Shown here one piece after another: positions 37,499-48,753 of a stretch of DNA of 64,000 bases. A model generated the notes under the pieces. It did not search any database and had not been told where the DNA came from. It saw only the letters and a program-made list of their open reading frames with translations. Position numbers and translations under genes: made by a program. The stretch covers positions 15,443,001 through 15,507,000 of the forward strand of contig OY987272.1 of assembly GCA_963920665.1 (NCBI GenBank), written 5' to 3'. How positions within the stretch are numbered: the first letter of the stretch is position 1; every line of letters begins with the position of its first letter. Origin of the DNA: Straminergon stramineum (Eukaryota; Streptophyta; Bryopsida; Hypnales; Calliergonaceae).

Positions 37499-40400
37499 AT
37501 GGCTAGCGTGCAGTCACAGGACACTATTGCGATCTCTCCAGGTTTGCGTCTCTCATTGTACTTCCATTTTCTTTGAAGTGTGTGCCTGCAGCACTCGTGG
37601 TGCTCCTTTTTTCTGCGGGCTATTTAATTAGTTGCTTCAATTATTCAATTTGCATTCGTGAGTGACCCTATCTCTTTCGATTTCGATTCGAGTACTGTTT
37701 CCTGGTGTGATTTTTAGCCCTTGATACATACTCTTCACGGACTCACATGTTGCCTTGATCATTTACTAAATCCGAAACTACTACCGTGTCAATGCCATTG
37801 AATTGCTATCTGCAGGTTAGCAGTTTCTCTTTCGAAGCTCTGTTCTACTGCTTCTAGCGCTCATTTTGACTTTGCTGCTTCTAATTCCTATTTAATGCGT
37901 ACTAATGGCATTCATCTTCTAGGTGAGGAGGTAGCATCTTAGGTTTGGTTTATATTTTTCGGGATACGCCCTTAGGACATGACATTTCAACCATGCTTAA
38001 AGAAATCTAGTAGTGCGATTTGGCAAAAGTTGGAGACTTGTTGGGCTTCACACTTTGTCTGGACGGATTGCCATGGAGAAAGAATCTCGATATAGGATGA
38101 TAAAATGAACGTGAATGCTTTCTAAGTGGTTTTGTTTATTTGACCATTTGTTGGAGTGCTCCAAACACCATCAACCCTCAAAACGGACTAGACCACTTAG
38201 CCGGTTTTTTGTTTTATGCCTTCCATTGTATCCTTTGTGCTCCAAATAGCTACTACTTGGCCTGAACTCTTTTGCCTGTTTGTCCGGTGAAGCGTTAAGC
38301 GGCCCCTTCATTTAGAGAAGCTACTTGGCTTTACTAATTACAGACGTCAGACTAGTGAGTACCTAACACAAACAAAAATATCGCAGACAATCGAAACCCG
38401 CAAAATTCTTGAAAGGAAAATTCACTTGTAGGTCTGTTTTGCAAAATGAATTAGCTTGCACTGACCCGTGTGTCGGACACGGGCTATTCCCAGAATCTGG
38501 AGTAGCTTAATTTTTTGTGCTTGGCATGATGCAATGCAACAGGGTTAATATGTGATAGATCGAAGGCCTAATCTATCTAGGGCTTTCAGGTCAGCGGGTT
38601 ACCAGAGTACAAGGATGGCAGCATCATGCCACTCTCTTTGGCCTCGCTGGGTCCAGCAACATGTGTGCGGCTGCCATTACCAATCCTGTCAACGTTGTCA
38701 AAGTTCGTATGCAACTGGACGGGGCTCTCTCCTCGACCAAGGTGACCACCTCTCTCAGATCCTTTCCTTTTGTACCATGTTCATGTCCTCACCACCTTTG
38801 ACCTTTTGCAGCAATTGATCTATGACTTTCTAGCTTATATTATAATGCCAGGTTGTCCAGTCAATGCAGATGTGTCAAGTTTTCTTTTGGTGAGAGTGAG
38901 GGTTATAACGCATAACCTCAAGCATTAGATATGAAGAACATACATGATTATATCTCATAAGCATTTCGCATTATTTATGGTGTCCTTTTGAGACTCTGAT
39001 TGAGCATGACGGAACAAAATACAGCAGTTGAGGTTATCTCTGGTTATGAGCGTGTATACCTCATTATGGAGATATGTAACTTCCCTCGTCGATTCAATGG
39101 CTTGGCCGGATGTGGCTTTCCTTTCACGTGACCTAGTCCGTTCCGTTGTGTCAATGTGATGAGTCAAAAGTACACCCTTGATTGAAGAGCACGGTATGGC
39201 ATTAAGTTCATTATCCTTCTTGAGCCTCCAGACCCGTGATGGTCATCTAGCCCATGTCAGAAAATTGGGAGGCCATGGGAGTACACCTCACACTAAATAG
39301 CGTGAATGTGCATTGTTTATTAGCAGGAGCGGCACTATCCAGGTTTTTTGAAAAGCCTGTTTCGGATTGGGAAGGAGGAAGGAGTGAAGAGCCTCTGGCG
39401 TGGTACTGGAGCAGCTCTGCTACGGGAAGCCTCCTACTCTAGCATCCGAATGAGTTTATACGAGCCATTGAAGCATGTAAGTTGTGGAGAGAATTTAAGC
39501 AACGTTCCTGTTTTGGACCGATTTCATTGAGGAGAGGACAAGTTCTCTGTGCTTTCTTTCTTAGAGATTGCTGTCCATCTTCACGTCGATTATGGTGGAT
39601 TGTCCTAAAAGAGCTACCAGCTGTAATGCACCAGCTATTCTTCAACCAAAAACTAGCCAGCAAAAGTGGTGAGGAGTTTTAATTCAAAGTAACCAATGTT
39701 AGTTTGATCAATGCTTTTTGATGGAAGAATGAAGAAGCAAAAATGGGAGTTTCAAGTAGCATTTTATGGGCTCCACGGTAGTCTACTGTCATTTGCAGAC
39801 ATAACTACCTTTGAAGTTTAAAATTGTGTGATTTATTCTTCTAGAGCTTGGAAAAGTACGAAACCAATTGCTCATAATCGCCGCATCCCCTCAGAACTCT
39901 TGGATCCAACCCATCTGTTAATTGCATCTAGGTCTTCCTGCCTGAATGGAATGGGTGCAGGCCTGGACCGATGATGACCCTGCAGCACACAGCCCTTTGT
40001 GGGTGAAGGTCGTGGCGGGGGCATCGGCAGGCACCATCGGAAGTGCAATTGCCAATCCAACGGACGTGGTGATGATCCGCATGCAAGCCCCGGTGGTTGG
40101 CACCACTATTTCAGGTATCTTGCAGAAATGATTCCAAGAGGATGATCTATATTCCATTCCAGGATGTTCAGTTATTGTTTAAAAGCTCCTTGAATTGTGC
40201 CAGTCAAAATTTATACGAACTGCGTGCATGACCTCAAAACCAGTAGCATCATTGTGGGTGTAATGCATGCTGGTTCTTTCTCCAAGGAGCCACCACACAT
40301 TGGCAGTACCAGGGGCCTTTCGAAGCATTTGGCTCTATTGCCAGGACGGAAGGACTGAGGGGCCTGTACCGGGGAGTCGGACCAACAATGCAGAGAGCGG

Positions 40401-41221
40401 CCATTCTCAATGCAGCGCAGATTCCCAGTTACGACCACACCAAGTCCAAGCTCCTCCAGTCGGGGTTCATGCAGGAAGGGGTGGCGTGCCACTTGGTGTC
40501 GTCCATGACCGCCGGGCTGGTGACGGCCGTCGTCATGTCACCCATCGACCTGATCAAAACCAGGTCAGTTAATAACTTCCGAAGGACTCTGGTCATTGAT
40601 TTAACGGCTTTAATATGACCAATTGGATTGAACACTTTAATTAGTTTTGAAAAGTATAGTTCAATTCTCAGGAAAAAATTGTATATCGATCGCCGGATCA
40701 GTGACGAACACAGTAGGCGTTTGTAAACTGAACAAACAGAAGTACCTGGCATACGATCCATACTACAACTCTAGAAAAACGTTCTGTACACTTGTTCTGC
40801 GTGTGGATCCGTGAAGGACATTGAGGACCAATTTCACACGGAGTCTATTTGAGAGGACATTTTGTTGCAGGACAAGACCTTGTGCAAAATACAGAATATG
40901 CTTGGATGGCTGGGTTTGCATTGCATCCTGTATAGATTGACGATTGAAGGTTTAACGTCAGTGATGGTGTTCTCAGTTGTTGTACATGTATTGTTTTGGG
41001 GAGCATGCAGGATCATGCAGCAAGCTGTTCAGGCGGGTGGAGGCGAGGGTGTCTTATACTCGTCCACTCTGGACTGTTTTGCGAAGACCCTGCGGTCCGA
41101 AGGACTACTTGGGCTTTATAAGGGATTTATTCCCGTGTGGATGCGGATTGGTCCCCACACGATCATCACCTTCTTCTTCTACGAGCAGTTCCGGAAAGCG
41201 CTGGGCATTCGACCTGTTTGA
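37499..41221 (+). CDS. Mitochondrial carrier family (SLC25) protein, UcpB/dicarboxylate-like, 6 exons
   Basis: Exons are 37499-37541, 38590-38741, 39327-39476, 39961-40114, 40287-40563 and 41011-41221, giving 328 aa in frame. The three-fold carrier repeat is clear, each with PX[DE]XX[KR]-type signatures: [10 protein letters not shown] (residues 47-56), [10 protein letters not shown] (148-157) and PIDLIKTR (252-259). Each is followed by the conserved half-repeat motifs [25 protein letters not shown] and [15 protein letters not shown]. Six membrane helices are expected in the inner mitochondrial membrane. Overall likeness is to a plant carrier group annotated as UcpB-like or dicarboxylate-like (Arabidopsis At4g03115 by memory); the substrate is not determined. 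Repeat 1 has Asn49 in place of the acidic residue and repeat 2 has Met153 in place of the basic residue (see findings). The first exon codes for only 14 residues before a 1-kb intron; its assignment rests on frame and a good donor. Confidence 0.9.
40578..40725 (+). mobile_element. Intronic TIR element family, copy 1 (carrier intron 5)
   Basis: TATGACCAATTGGATTGAAC, GAAAAGTATAGTTCAATTCT and CCGGATCAGTGACGAACAC match the element at 44846-45079 in the same orientation. The right-hand part is missing or decayed. Confidence 0.6.
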
Positions 41222-42105
41222 GCTTTGACAAGGTTGCACTGTCGGCCTTGCAAGGTGTGTACAACTAAGAGCGTCTTAATAAGCATTGGAGCATGGTTAT
41301 GAACTGCCCTTAATTTTAAGTTCTGGTGAGTCATATTGACAATTGGATGACATTTTCAACGAATTTTCAAAGTGTTGATTTTAAGTGTACCCAACATTGA
41401 TCACATGTTGAACGTATGTACATTTTAGGCAAGAATGTACAGGAGTCAGTCATTCTTGGGAAAGGGTCACATTCAAGTAGATGTAGGTACCTTACTTTTC
41501 TGTAGAGCATATTGTTCAGAATGACACGACCCAGTACCGTGTGTGGGTGTGGAAGCACACAATCCCCATGGCCGAACTCTGATGGTCCTACTGAATTGAA
41601 GTCTTTGGTTTCAATTAAAGATGGTATTTCTATTTTATTCCATGAGGCTAAAAATGCATTGTTTTGATTTTCAACTACCGGTACTGTGAAGTGCAAATGC
41701 AACACATAATTTCGTAAGCGTTTACAGATTCAATATCAAGTGACGGGGTGGAACACTGTTTGATTCAACGTGGTGACGGAAGGCCCTTTCATCACCATCA
41801 AGAGATGGATAGTCCTGCAGCGCAAGTTACTAAGCTTATTTGTAATATTTTAACCCTGTAGTCCCCAATTCGAGACTCAAGAATAGAATGCTCCAAGAAA
41901 AACTGGAAGGAGGATGCACCAAGTGTCTTTCAAACCGTGCACTGAATGTGTTCACTTTCAATGGTACTTCGGGGTTAATTACTAGCTGAGAAATTCATGT
42001 GGATAGTCTTAATGGATTTACGTCGTTGCACGTCGTCGTCTCAAAGCTCTCGGTTCTAGTGGCACGCCCTGGAGCTGCAGCAAGTCACCCACACGAAGAT
42101 TTTAA
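41222..42105. other. Intergenic region between convergent genes
   Basis: This is the space between the carrier stop codon and the stop of the minus-strand Toc64-like gene, and contains both 3' untranslated regions. The minus frame 41367-41705 has no domain. No gene seen. Confidence 0.6.
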
Positions 42106-45100
42106 TTAGATCCTCTCCCCAGCTTCACTTTTCTTCGGTTGGTTGTTTTCTTTGTCGTTCGAAACGGTTTGACCTTCATTGGCCCCCTCCTTTTGAGATT
42201 GAGAGCGTCGCTGCCCTCCGTTGTCGGTTTGGTTGATTGACTTTGGTCTTGTTGGCACATCACGTTCGTTCTCAAGAAAGGGAAAAGCAAGAGAAAGAGA
42301 AGATTAGATTCTTCCACGGTTATCAAAACAAGACCACAATTCAGCTCAAATTCACAACTATGAATTGATCAGTTTTACAGCAATCCCAAGTCAACACTAC
42401 CGAGAGAAAATCAATAAACACATCATGAGCCGGAGACAGCGAAGGTTCAAGCAGCTCACAACTGAAGTTCTGGCAATAATGTGGTCATCTTTCACGCTTG
42501 GTTTCTTCTGCTTTAGCATCTGCAGTAAAATATTGAATCACGTGTTAATGAGATCAAATGGTGGTGATGACTTCGGATGTTTCCCGTGTGAACTTTATGG
42601 ACTAGATAATGCTCAAAGAGCATTATGGGACATAATGCTAAGTCTAAAAGTTCATCATACACGTCCTTAACTGTACTTTTCGCAAATCCAAGGGTGTAGA
42701 AAGAGGGTCTTCGTTATGAGTTACAGAGTATAACGCTTTTTGACTATCCAATGGAATGGTGACAAATGTGCCTTGAAAACTACAATCGGCATTATGAATT
42801 TGACAAACACCTGTTGAGAATAGTTACAACAATTTAATAATAGAACAAATATGAGTATTCCTGCACTTTGTGTGTATTGATCTCTTACATCAGCTTCTAA
42901 CTGAAGCTTGGGATTGATCTTGAGCAAAGACTCCAATAGGAATATGTCAGCGCCATATCTGGCTAGGACGGCTACACTAATGGGTATTCCTCGCACGGTC
43001 CCCAGAGGAATAGTCACCTGTCATCAAAATTTCAAATCGAATGTGTCACCACCAAATTGATACGATGTAATTCGTCATTCTGAAAGAGCAATCACTAAGG
43101 TACACTGAAACAAGGATTGAGTGCGGCCCATCGAACGGAATTCACTTTGACTACTCACTCTTGGGGAATAAAAATTGTCTATTAGAAAAGAATTCAAGTC
43201 AATGCTAAACACCAGGACTGTCCATCAAAGCACACCAATTAATTAAACACCTTCACATCATTAGTGTACCGGAGACGCTTGAAACAGTTCCCAGAAAAAT
43301 GTAATACATACTCTACACGCCTCTGATTAGGCGACACCCAGATCCACCCCCATTAATTGTTGATCCCCAGCCTATGCTTCGTACCATATTCATTTCAAAC
43401 CGAGCAGCATATAGAGATAATGATTTTTGGAACTTACTTGACAGCAACCTGCCATGGTTGCAATGCTCAGAATACTCAAAGCTCTGGACTCAAAAATTTC
43501 CAGTTCTTTGGACCTGGCTGATTTACTCGGCGGCAAACTGGGTATGGATGGTATCACCAGCAATGCATCCATCTGTAGCACAGGTTGCCTTAACACCTTG
43601 ATTAGTGTAATTATTGATTCTGGTTGCAACGACGAGTGTAATCTTCCAAAGCGATTGAAATTACAATGTTCGAAACTGGAATAGAAGCCATGTTGAGGTA
43701 ATGAATTGTATTTCGAATTCTTATGATTATTTTCCTGTGGTAACAGCAATGAAAATGAATGAATTTTGGATTACCAAAAGAAGTTCGTTTATGACAGCCC
43801 GCGTTTCATCCTTGACTTTGAGAGCCATTCTATGCAATCCATCTAGATGAGGAGCCATTGCAAATTTAACTCGCACATCGACATCCGGAGAGAGCTCTGG
43901 ATCATTTTCTTTAAACCACTTCCGGTGTTTCTCTTTGAATTCTCCCCTGGCGACACACGTGCAGTAAGTAGCAAAAACTCAAACCCATCAGATCATAATT
44001 ATCAAGTGACTGTATGTAAGTTGATTTTTACATATGCATAATTTCTCGAATGTACTAAGCCTGCCAGGTCATTGATAAGAGGTTTTTGAAATATAAAAAC
44101 TAAATTCCGTCAGAAATTAAGCTGTAATGACGTGAATATATTAATTTACCGCAATATCAAGAGCATGGCGTCTCGGAGACCATCATAAGTTGTATATCGG
44201 GACGTGTCTTGTTTGAGGAGTCGCTCCTCCTCCATCAGAAAGTTGCGCAGGGTGGGAACATTGGAGGCGATATGCGTTGCAAGGTTCACATGGCGTACGA
44301 GACTGCCTGACAAGAGGATCCATTTCACATTGGCACTGACAACTGAAACAGAGTAGCAATTCAATGAACGCACGTCTCCATCTCATGCTATATAGCAGTC
44401 GATACTAACGCTGCAAAAGTATAAAATGATCAGGGCAGGGCCATGCATTGATGAGGAGATCGAATGAATTGCAAGTTATCAACCTACGTCCTAGAGTCTC
44501 CGAAACCGCCCTCGCGAGTAGGTCCGCAGTTCGAACGGACGAGATGGTGGACAGCCCGAAACAATCATCCGCAACAAGGACTTGCGCAGGCGTGCCCCAG
44601 TCCAACTCCGGTTGTTGCAACAGCACCTTCACGACTTGGTGCAGCACATACAGATCCCTGGAAAACACCCCTGCATCGATATCACCCACAGAATGATTTC
44701 CATACCCCACCAGAGACTCAGTGAGCAGCAGTACGTGAATTTTCCTTACTGCTAAATTAAGAGAGACGGGCATCAATTAATGTCTTTCTAATCCTTGCAA
44801 AACACGAGAAATTCTTGAAAACAGAGAGACGTCAATGAATTCACCCCCTGAAGGACCCAGGATTCATGGTTTAAAAATGACCAATTCGATTAATCATTTT
44901 GTGAAAAGTATGAATCAGACATATAGAATCAGATTCTTCATCACCGGAATCAGTGAAGAACGCTGCATGTGCTGGTCAAAAAATAAGTAAAATCGGCCTA
45001 AGGGATGTCCCCATATGGCCTTCTGCTGAAAACCGCTAAAAAAACATGAGGCTCAATTTGGGACTTTGGTCCTTCAGGGACGAAATTAAAGGTTGATACA

Positions 45101-47099
45101 GTATTTCACGATTGAGATGCTTACCTACAACATCAAGGCTTGGCGACACTGGAGTTACTCCAACAGTCGAAATAATTCCATGAGACGCCCGGAAACCATA
45201 AATGCCACAAAAGGCTGCCGGTATTCTCACTCCTCCTATTGTATCAATTGCTGCAAAACTCATGCATCATCAATGTCGACTAGGTCACGTCAGAGTTAGA
45301 TTCAAATTACCAAACCCCAAGGAGCTAGAGCTTTACAAAGGAATCAATGATTGACTGGAATATCGAATGTGATATAATAAGGCAGACAGAACTGAATCAG
45401 AAGATAAGCATTTGTTGTCTACGACTGGGTGATTAAGGTAGAGGACACTAAAACTGTTAGGGACATAATCTCGCCTCCAATTGACTGACCCTTGCTCCCA
45501 AAAGCAACTCCTCTACTTGTACACTTGGTTGGCCTTCAATTAGCAAGTGGTATAAACATGACTTGAGTATATTTCTATGACCTTTAATCTTTGAATGGAA
45601 ATGTCGTTGTCTATTGTCACTTCGATGATCTACAACGTCCTACTCTGAAATTGCATATTATGCACTTGATATATAATAATAAAAATTTGATCTCAACAGA
45701 TTTCATTGGTTCTTGTAACCAAGGTGTTCTCTCCGCAGCTGCACTGTACAGTGATCTCCCAATGAAAGCACTCCTATAGATATATTGGTAAAAATGCTTC
45801 AGACTACTGATGCAAAAAGAAATCTCTACCTCATTGTAAACAAATAATTTGGATAATGTGAGAAGTACTTGCTGATTGAATATTCGATACATTTTGAATG
45901 AAATTTAATTTCATGAGCGGGTGCATGCCCTACAACATACATACCCAGTGCAAAGTCGACGGCATTGGAAGCCACTGCCACCCCCGAGCCACTGGCCGCT
46001 CCTCCTGCGAAGTGTTTGGGAGCCACAGGATTCTCGGCCGCGCCGTCACGCTTATTTCTACCAAACATGCTGCCCCACCATCGACGAAAACCACCTTTCA
46101 AACGTAACTTCCTATGGGGACCAAGCAAGCTGCCCCCACATAGATAGACCATCCTTCAACTCGTACTGGCAAGCAGGAATATGGGATACTGTTCCTCACT
46201 ACTGATCATTTCACCATCGATCGGCGTCAACCTCTAATGTGTAGACCAAGGATTCGTGGCTATAAAAAGAAATGTGAGATATATACTCAGATGGGACCAA
46301 ATTTTAAATCTCTAGAATCAGTAAGGAACGTTGCATGTGTCAGTCGAGAAATCCAAAAAATTGAACAGAAGAAAGTCCCCGTGTGACCTCCTCAAAACTG
46401 CTCAAAAAAACATGGGGCCCAATGAGATGGTACCTCAGGCCGAATTCGTCCATGGAGTGCTTTCCCTTGCTCACGGCTCCTGCCTGGAGCACAAGCGTGA
46501 TTGCCACTGCCGTTTGCGTGGCTGGTGCGTGAGTTTGCTCCCAGTCATAGCTTCCGAATCCCGTGATGACTGACTCCACATCAAAGCTACTCATCACCAA
46601 AATTCATTCTCATCAGTTGTGCACTCAATCAAGCTTCCCAAATGACATGAAATCTTGATCGGATGAGAGAGATGAGCCCTTACACATCTTGATAGCCGAA
46701 CTTGCACTGGCCAAGGTCCAAAGCCGTTGTTGCTGCTTTCGCCGGCTCTTTGGGTTTGGACTGCACGATGTAGAGCTGCGGCAGTTTTGGCATACTGGGC
46801 AAACTGGGCAAACTGGGGAGGTCCGGCAGGTCGGAGAGATCCGGGAGCGTGATTATGCCATTCTTCACCAGCGCATAGATGCCTGAGATGCCAACTACGG
46901 ATAACCCTAACAAAATGATTTTCTTCCCGGAGACGCCGAATGTGATACTCTGCCAATCAAGAGCAGGAAATCTCGACGCTGGTGGAGGTGGAGGGGGTGA
47001 CGGTGGTTCCTTGGGCGGACATGGTGGCAAAGGATGTTTGGAACCATGTGTTCTAGTTGCCACTTTGGGTGATGCTTGCGTTTCAACTCGCTCTCGCAT
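42106..47099 (-). CDS. Toc64-like amidase-fold protein without catalytic triad or TPR domain, 10 exons
   Basis: Exons in transcript order are 47099-46684, 46586-46434, 46069-45945, 45250-45125, 44670-44488, 44342-44150, 43946-43775, 43572-43438, 43017-42889 and 42270-42106; 598 aa in frame. Exons 2-4, 5 and 8 have exactly the lengths (153, 125, 126, 183, 135) and phases of the plus-strand Toc64 next door. The amidase-signature domain (about 130-545) is recognisable, but its triad is gone: the Lys position is Gln137 (GYQD), the cis-Ser is Ala214 (GGAASGSG) and the nucleophile is Gly238 (DTIGGVRIPA). The N terminus is unlike typical Toc64: proline-rich (20-45), one membrane segment (about 61-79) and a Leu-Pro-rich stretch (85-109). 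The last exon encodes a 54-residue charged tail rather than TPRs. An extra micro-exon near 42.5 kb cannot be excluded. It is probably a membrane-anchored non-enzymatic binding protein of a plastid or mitochondrial surface; this is inference. Confidence 0.85.
44846..45079 (+). mobile_element. Intronic TIR element family, copy 2 (best preserved)
   Basis: A 234-bp element with 12-bp terminal inverted repeats CCCTGAAGGACC (44846-44857) and GGTCCTTCAGGG (45068-45079). Internal words are AAAATGACCAATTCGATTAA, GAATCAGTGAAGAACGCTGC and GTCCCCATATGG. It is inserted in intron 4 of the minus-strand Toc64-like gene and encodes nothing, so it is a MITE-like element. Confidence 0.75.
45470..45610. repeat. 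Intronic repeat shared with TBC intron 4
   Basis: Diverged partner of 16180-16330 (AGCAACTCCTCTA, TTGGTTGGCCTTCAATTA, GCAAGT, TTTAATCTTTGAATGGAAATG). It lies in intron 3 of the minus-strand Toc64-like gene. Confidence 0.5.
46241..46424 (+). mobile_element. Intronic TIR element family, copy 3
   Basis: GGATTCGTGGCTATAAAAAG, AGAATCAGTAAGGAACGTTG, GAAAGTCCCCGTGTGACCTC and CTCAAAACTGCTCAAAAAAA match copies 2 and 5. It lies in intron 2 of the minus-strand Toc64-like gene, with its right end only about 10 bases from exon 2. It may have supplied part of the splice-donor environment. Confidence 0.65.
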
Positions 47100-48753
47100 T
47101 TTGTCAGATGCGTCGTTACAGATTGTTTCTCAATTTCACCAGCACATCAACCAAATTACAACGGCAATATCGATGGCTGTTTCTCAACATCTCGATTTCA
47201 GGAGTGGCCGATTGCATTATGGAGCAAGCGATAAATAGTGTAAGGAGAGGACGCTCTGTACCATCCTATTGCAATTAGAGCTCTACCGAACTACAAATCT
47301 TTTCACAGAAGTAATCCAATATCATATTCTCCAAACTAATGATACTCAGAATTAAACGAAAATGGCATCGTACAGATTGCGCGCACACCAGTAAATTCAA
47401 ACCCTATTAACCTCTCTAATAGGTCAGACCTAAAAAGAAGAGCAATGCGTTACTCTTGCTCCCCTCAACACTATTTTCGGAAAGGGTACACTCTAGAGTT
47501 GACAAATTCAACACTTGATAAGGTTTTCATCTACAATAATACCGACATGATCCACAAAAAGATCGCGCAGGATTGCAACGAGATACGTGATTGACTGACT
47601 GACTGACTGGGGTATGGGTGAGGTCAGTCATGAGGACAATCGCGCTGGGATTGCTGGGCCCCTCCAATTTCGGCAGTTAACAAAAGTGAGAGTCATGTGC
47701 TGCAACATTGAAATTCTCATTGCCGTCGTCAATCGGATCCAGTGCCACCATCAATCTGTGTGATGACGACTCCTTCCACATGGACCTTAAATTTCATATG
47801 AGTCAACCTGGAATCTTAGAAACGGTAGTTTCACAATTGTCACGCATGACCTAAGTTTTGATCTCAGGGTTGACAACTTCCGAAAAGGGCCGAGGAAGAT
47901 CAGACAAAACTCTTCAAAAGACCACAGTTACTTGTGGAAAGCATCAGATCCGAGGGGCCATAATGATAAGCTAACCTCTCTCTGAGCATACTTGTCAGAT
48001 TATTGTCACTGGTTGACGACAATCCACCAGTGACTGACAGGAATAGAGCCCCAGACAGATGTGGATGAAGGGCGGTATCCGACACGGCGGGAGAACATTC
48101 GTAGCTCGTAAGCCCTAATTTTATCTTCTTCACTAAGTGATTTCCGAAGAGTAAGCTTGTTCGTATTTCTCCTGGTAAGTTTTTAGGCCGGGGGGTGAAT
48201 GGACTTCCTTGTTCGTCAGTGGATTGTTCGGTAGTCAGATCAGGTGTTTGTGTTCTCTATGTTTCCTGTTCGAGAGCATTCGGTTTGTTACTGGGTCCTT
48301 CCATTTGAGCGGCAATTCTGTAAACTCAGTATGAAGATGATCTTTCGGGGTTCTGGATGTGTGATTAGGTGATTGCAACAAGTCTCTGCGAGTGTTTATT
48401 TACAGTACTCTCTATTACTCCGGAACACAGGAAATAGGGATACAGTAGCAGGTGCAGGAGTTGAGCTTTTGAAGACTAAGTTAGCAGGAGTTCTACTTTG
48501 GGAACTTCGGAAGACTTTGTGGTAAAGAGATCTATTATGATGGATGAGTATGCTGCCGAGCGGGGAGTGAGGGTACTTCGTGACGGGAACTCTTTCGATT
48601 TCACTCCTTGTCGAGATTTTAGAACCGGACAAGGGATTTAAGAATGTGATTCCAACAAGACACTTGAAGGTTTTGTCCGAATTTAGAGCTGGAAGAAAGG
48701 ATAGCATTGTTAGGAAGCCATTCTGGTGCTCTTTTATCTGTTTTTGAGGCGCC
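47100..48753. promoter_or_regulatory. Shared upstream region of the divergent Toc64-family pair
   Basis: 1,654 bp separate the two start codons, so both promoters and leaders must lie here. A short GACT microsatellite is at about 47592-47609. Minus-strand frames at 47900-48133 and 48396-48941 show no domain, and the latter runs antisense through exon 1 of the plus-strand gene. No TATA box was confidently placed. Confidence 0.5.

Noticed and set aside
42365..42670. 101-codon plus-strand frame
   Set aside because: Lies in the last intron of the minus-strand Toc64-like gene and has no domain.
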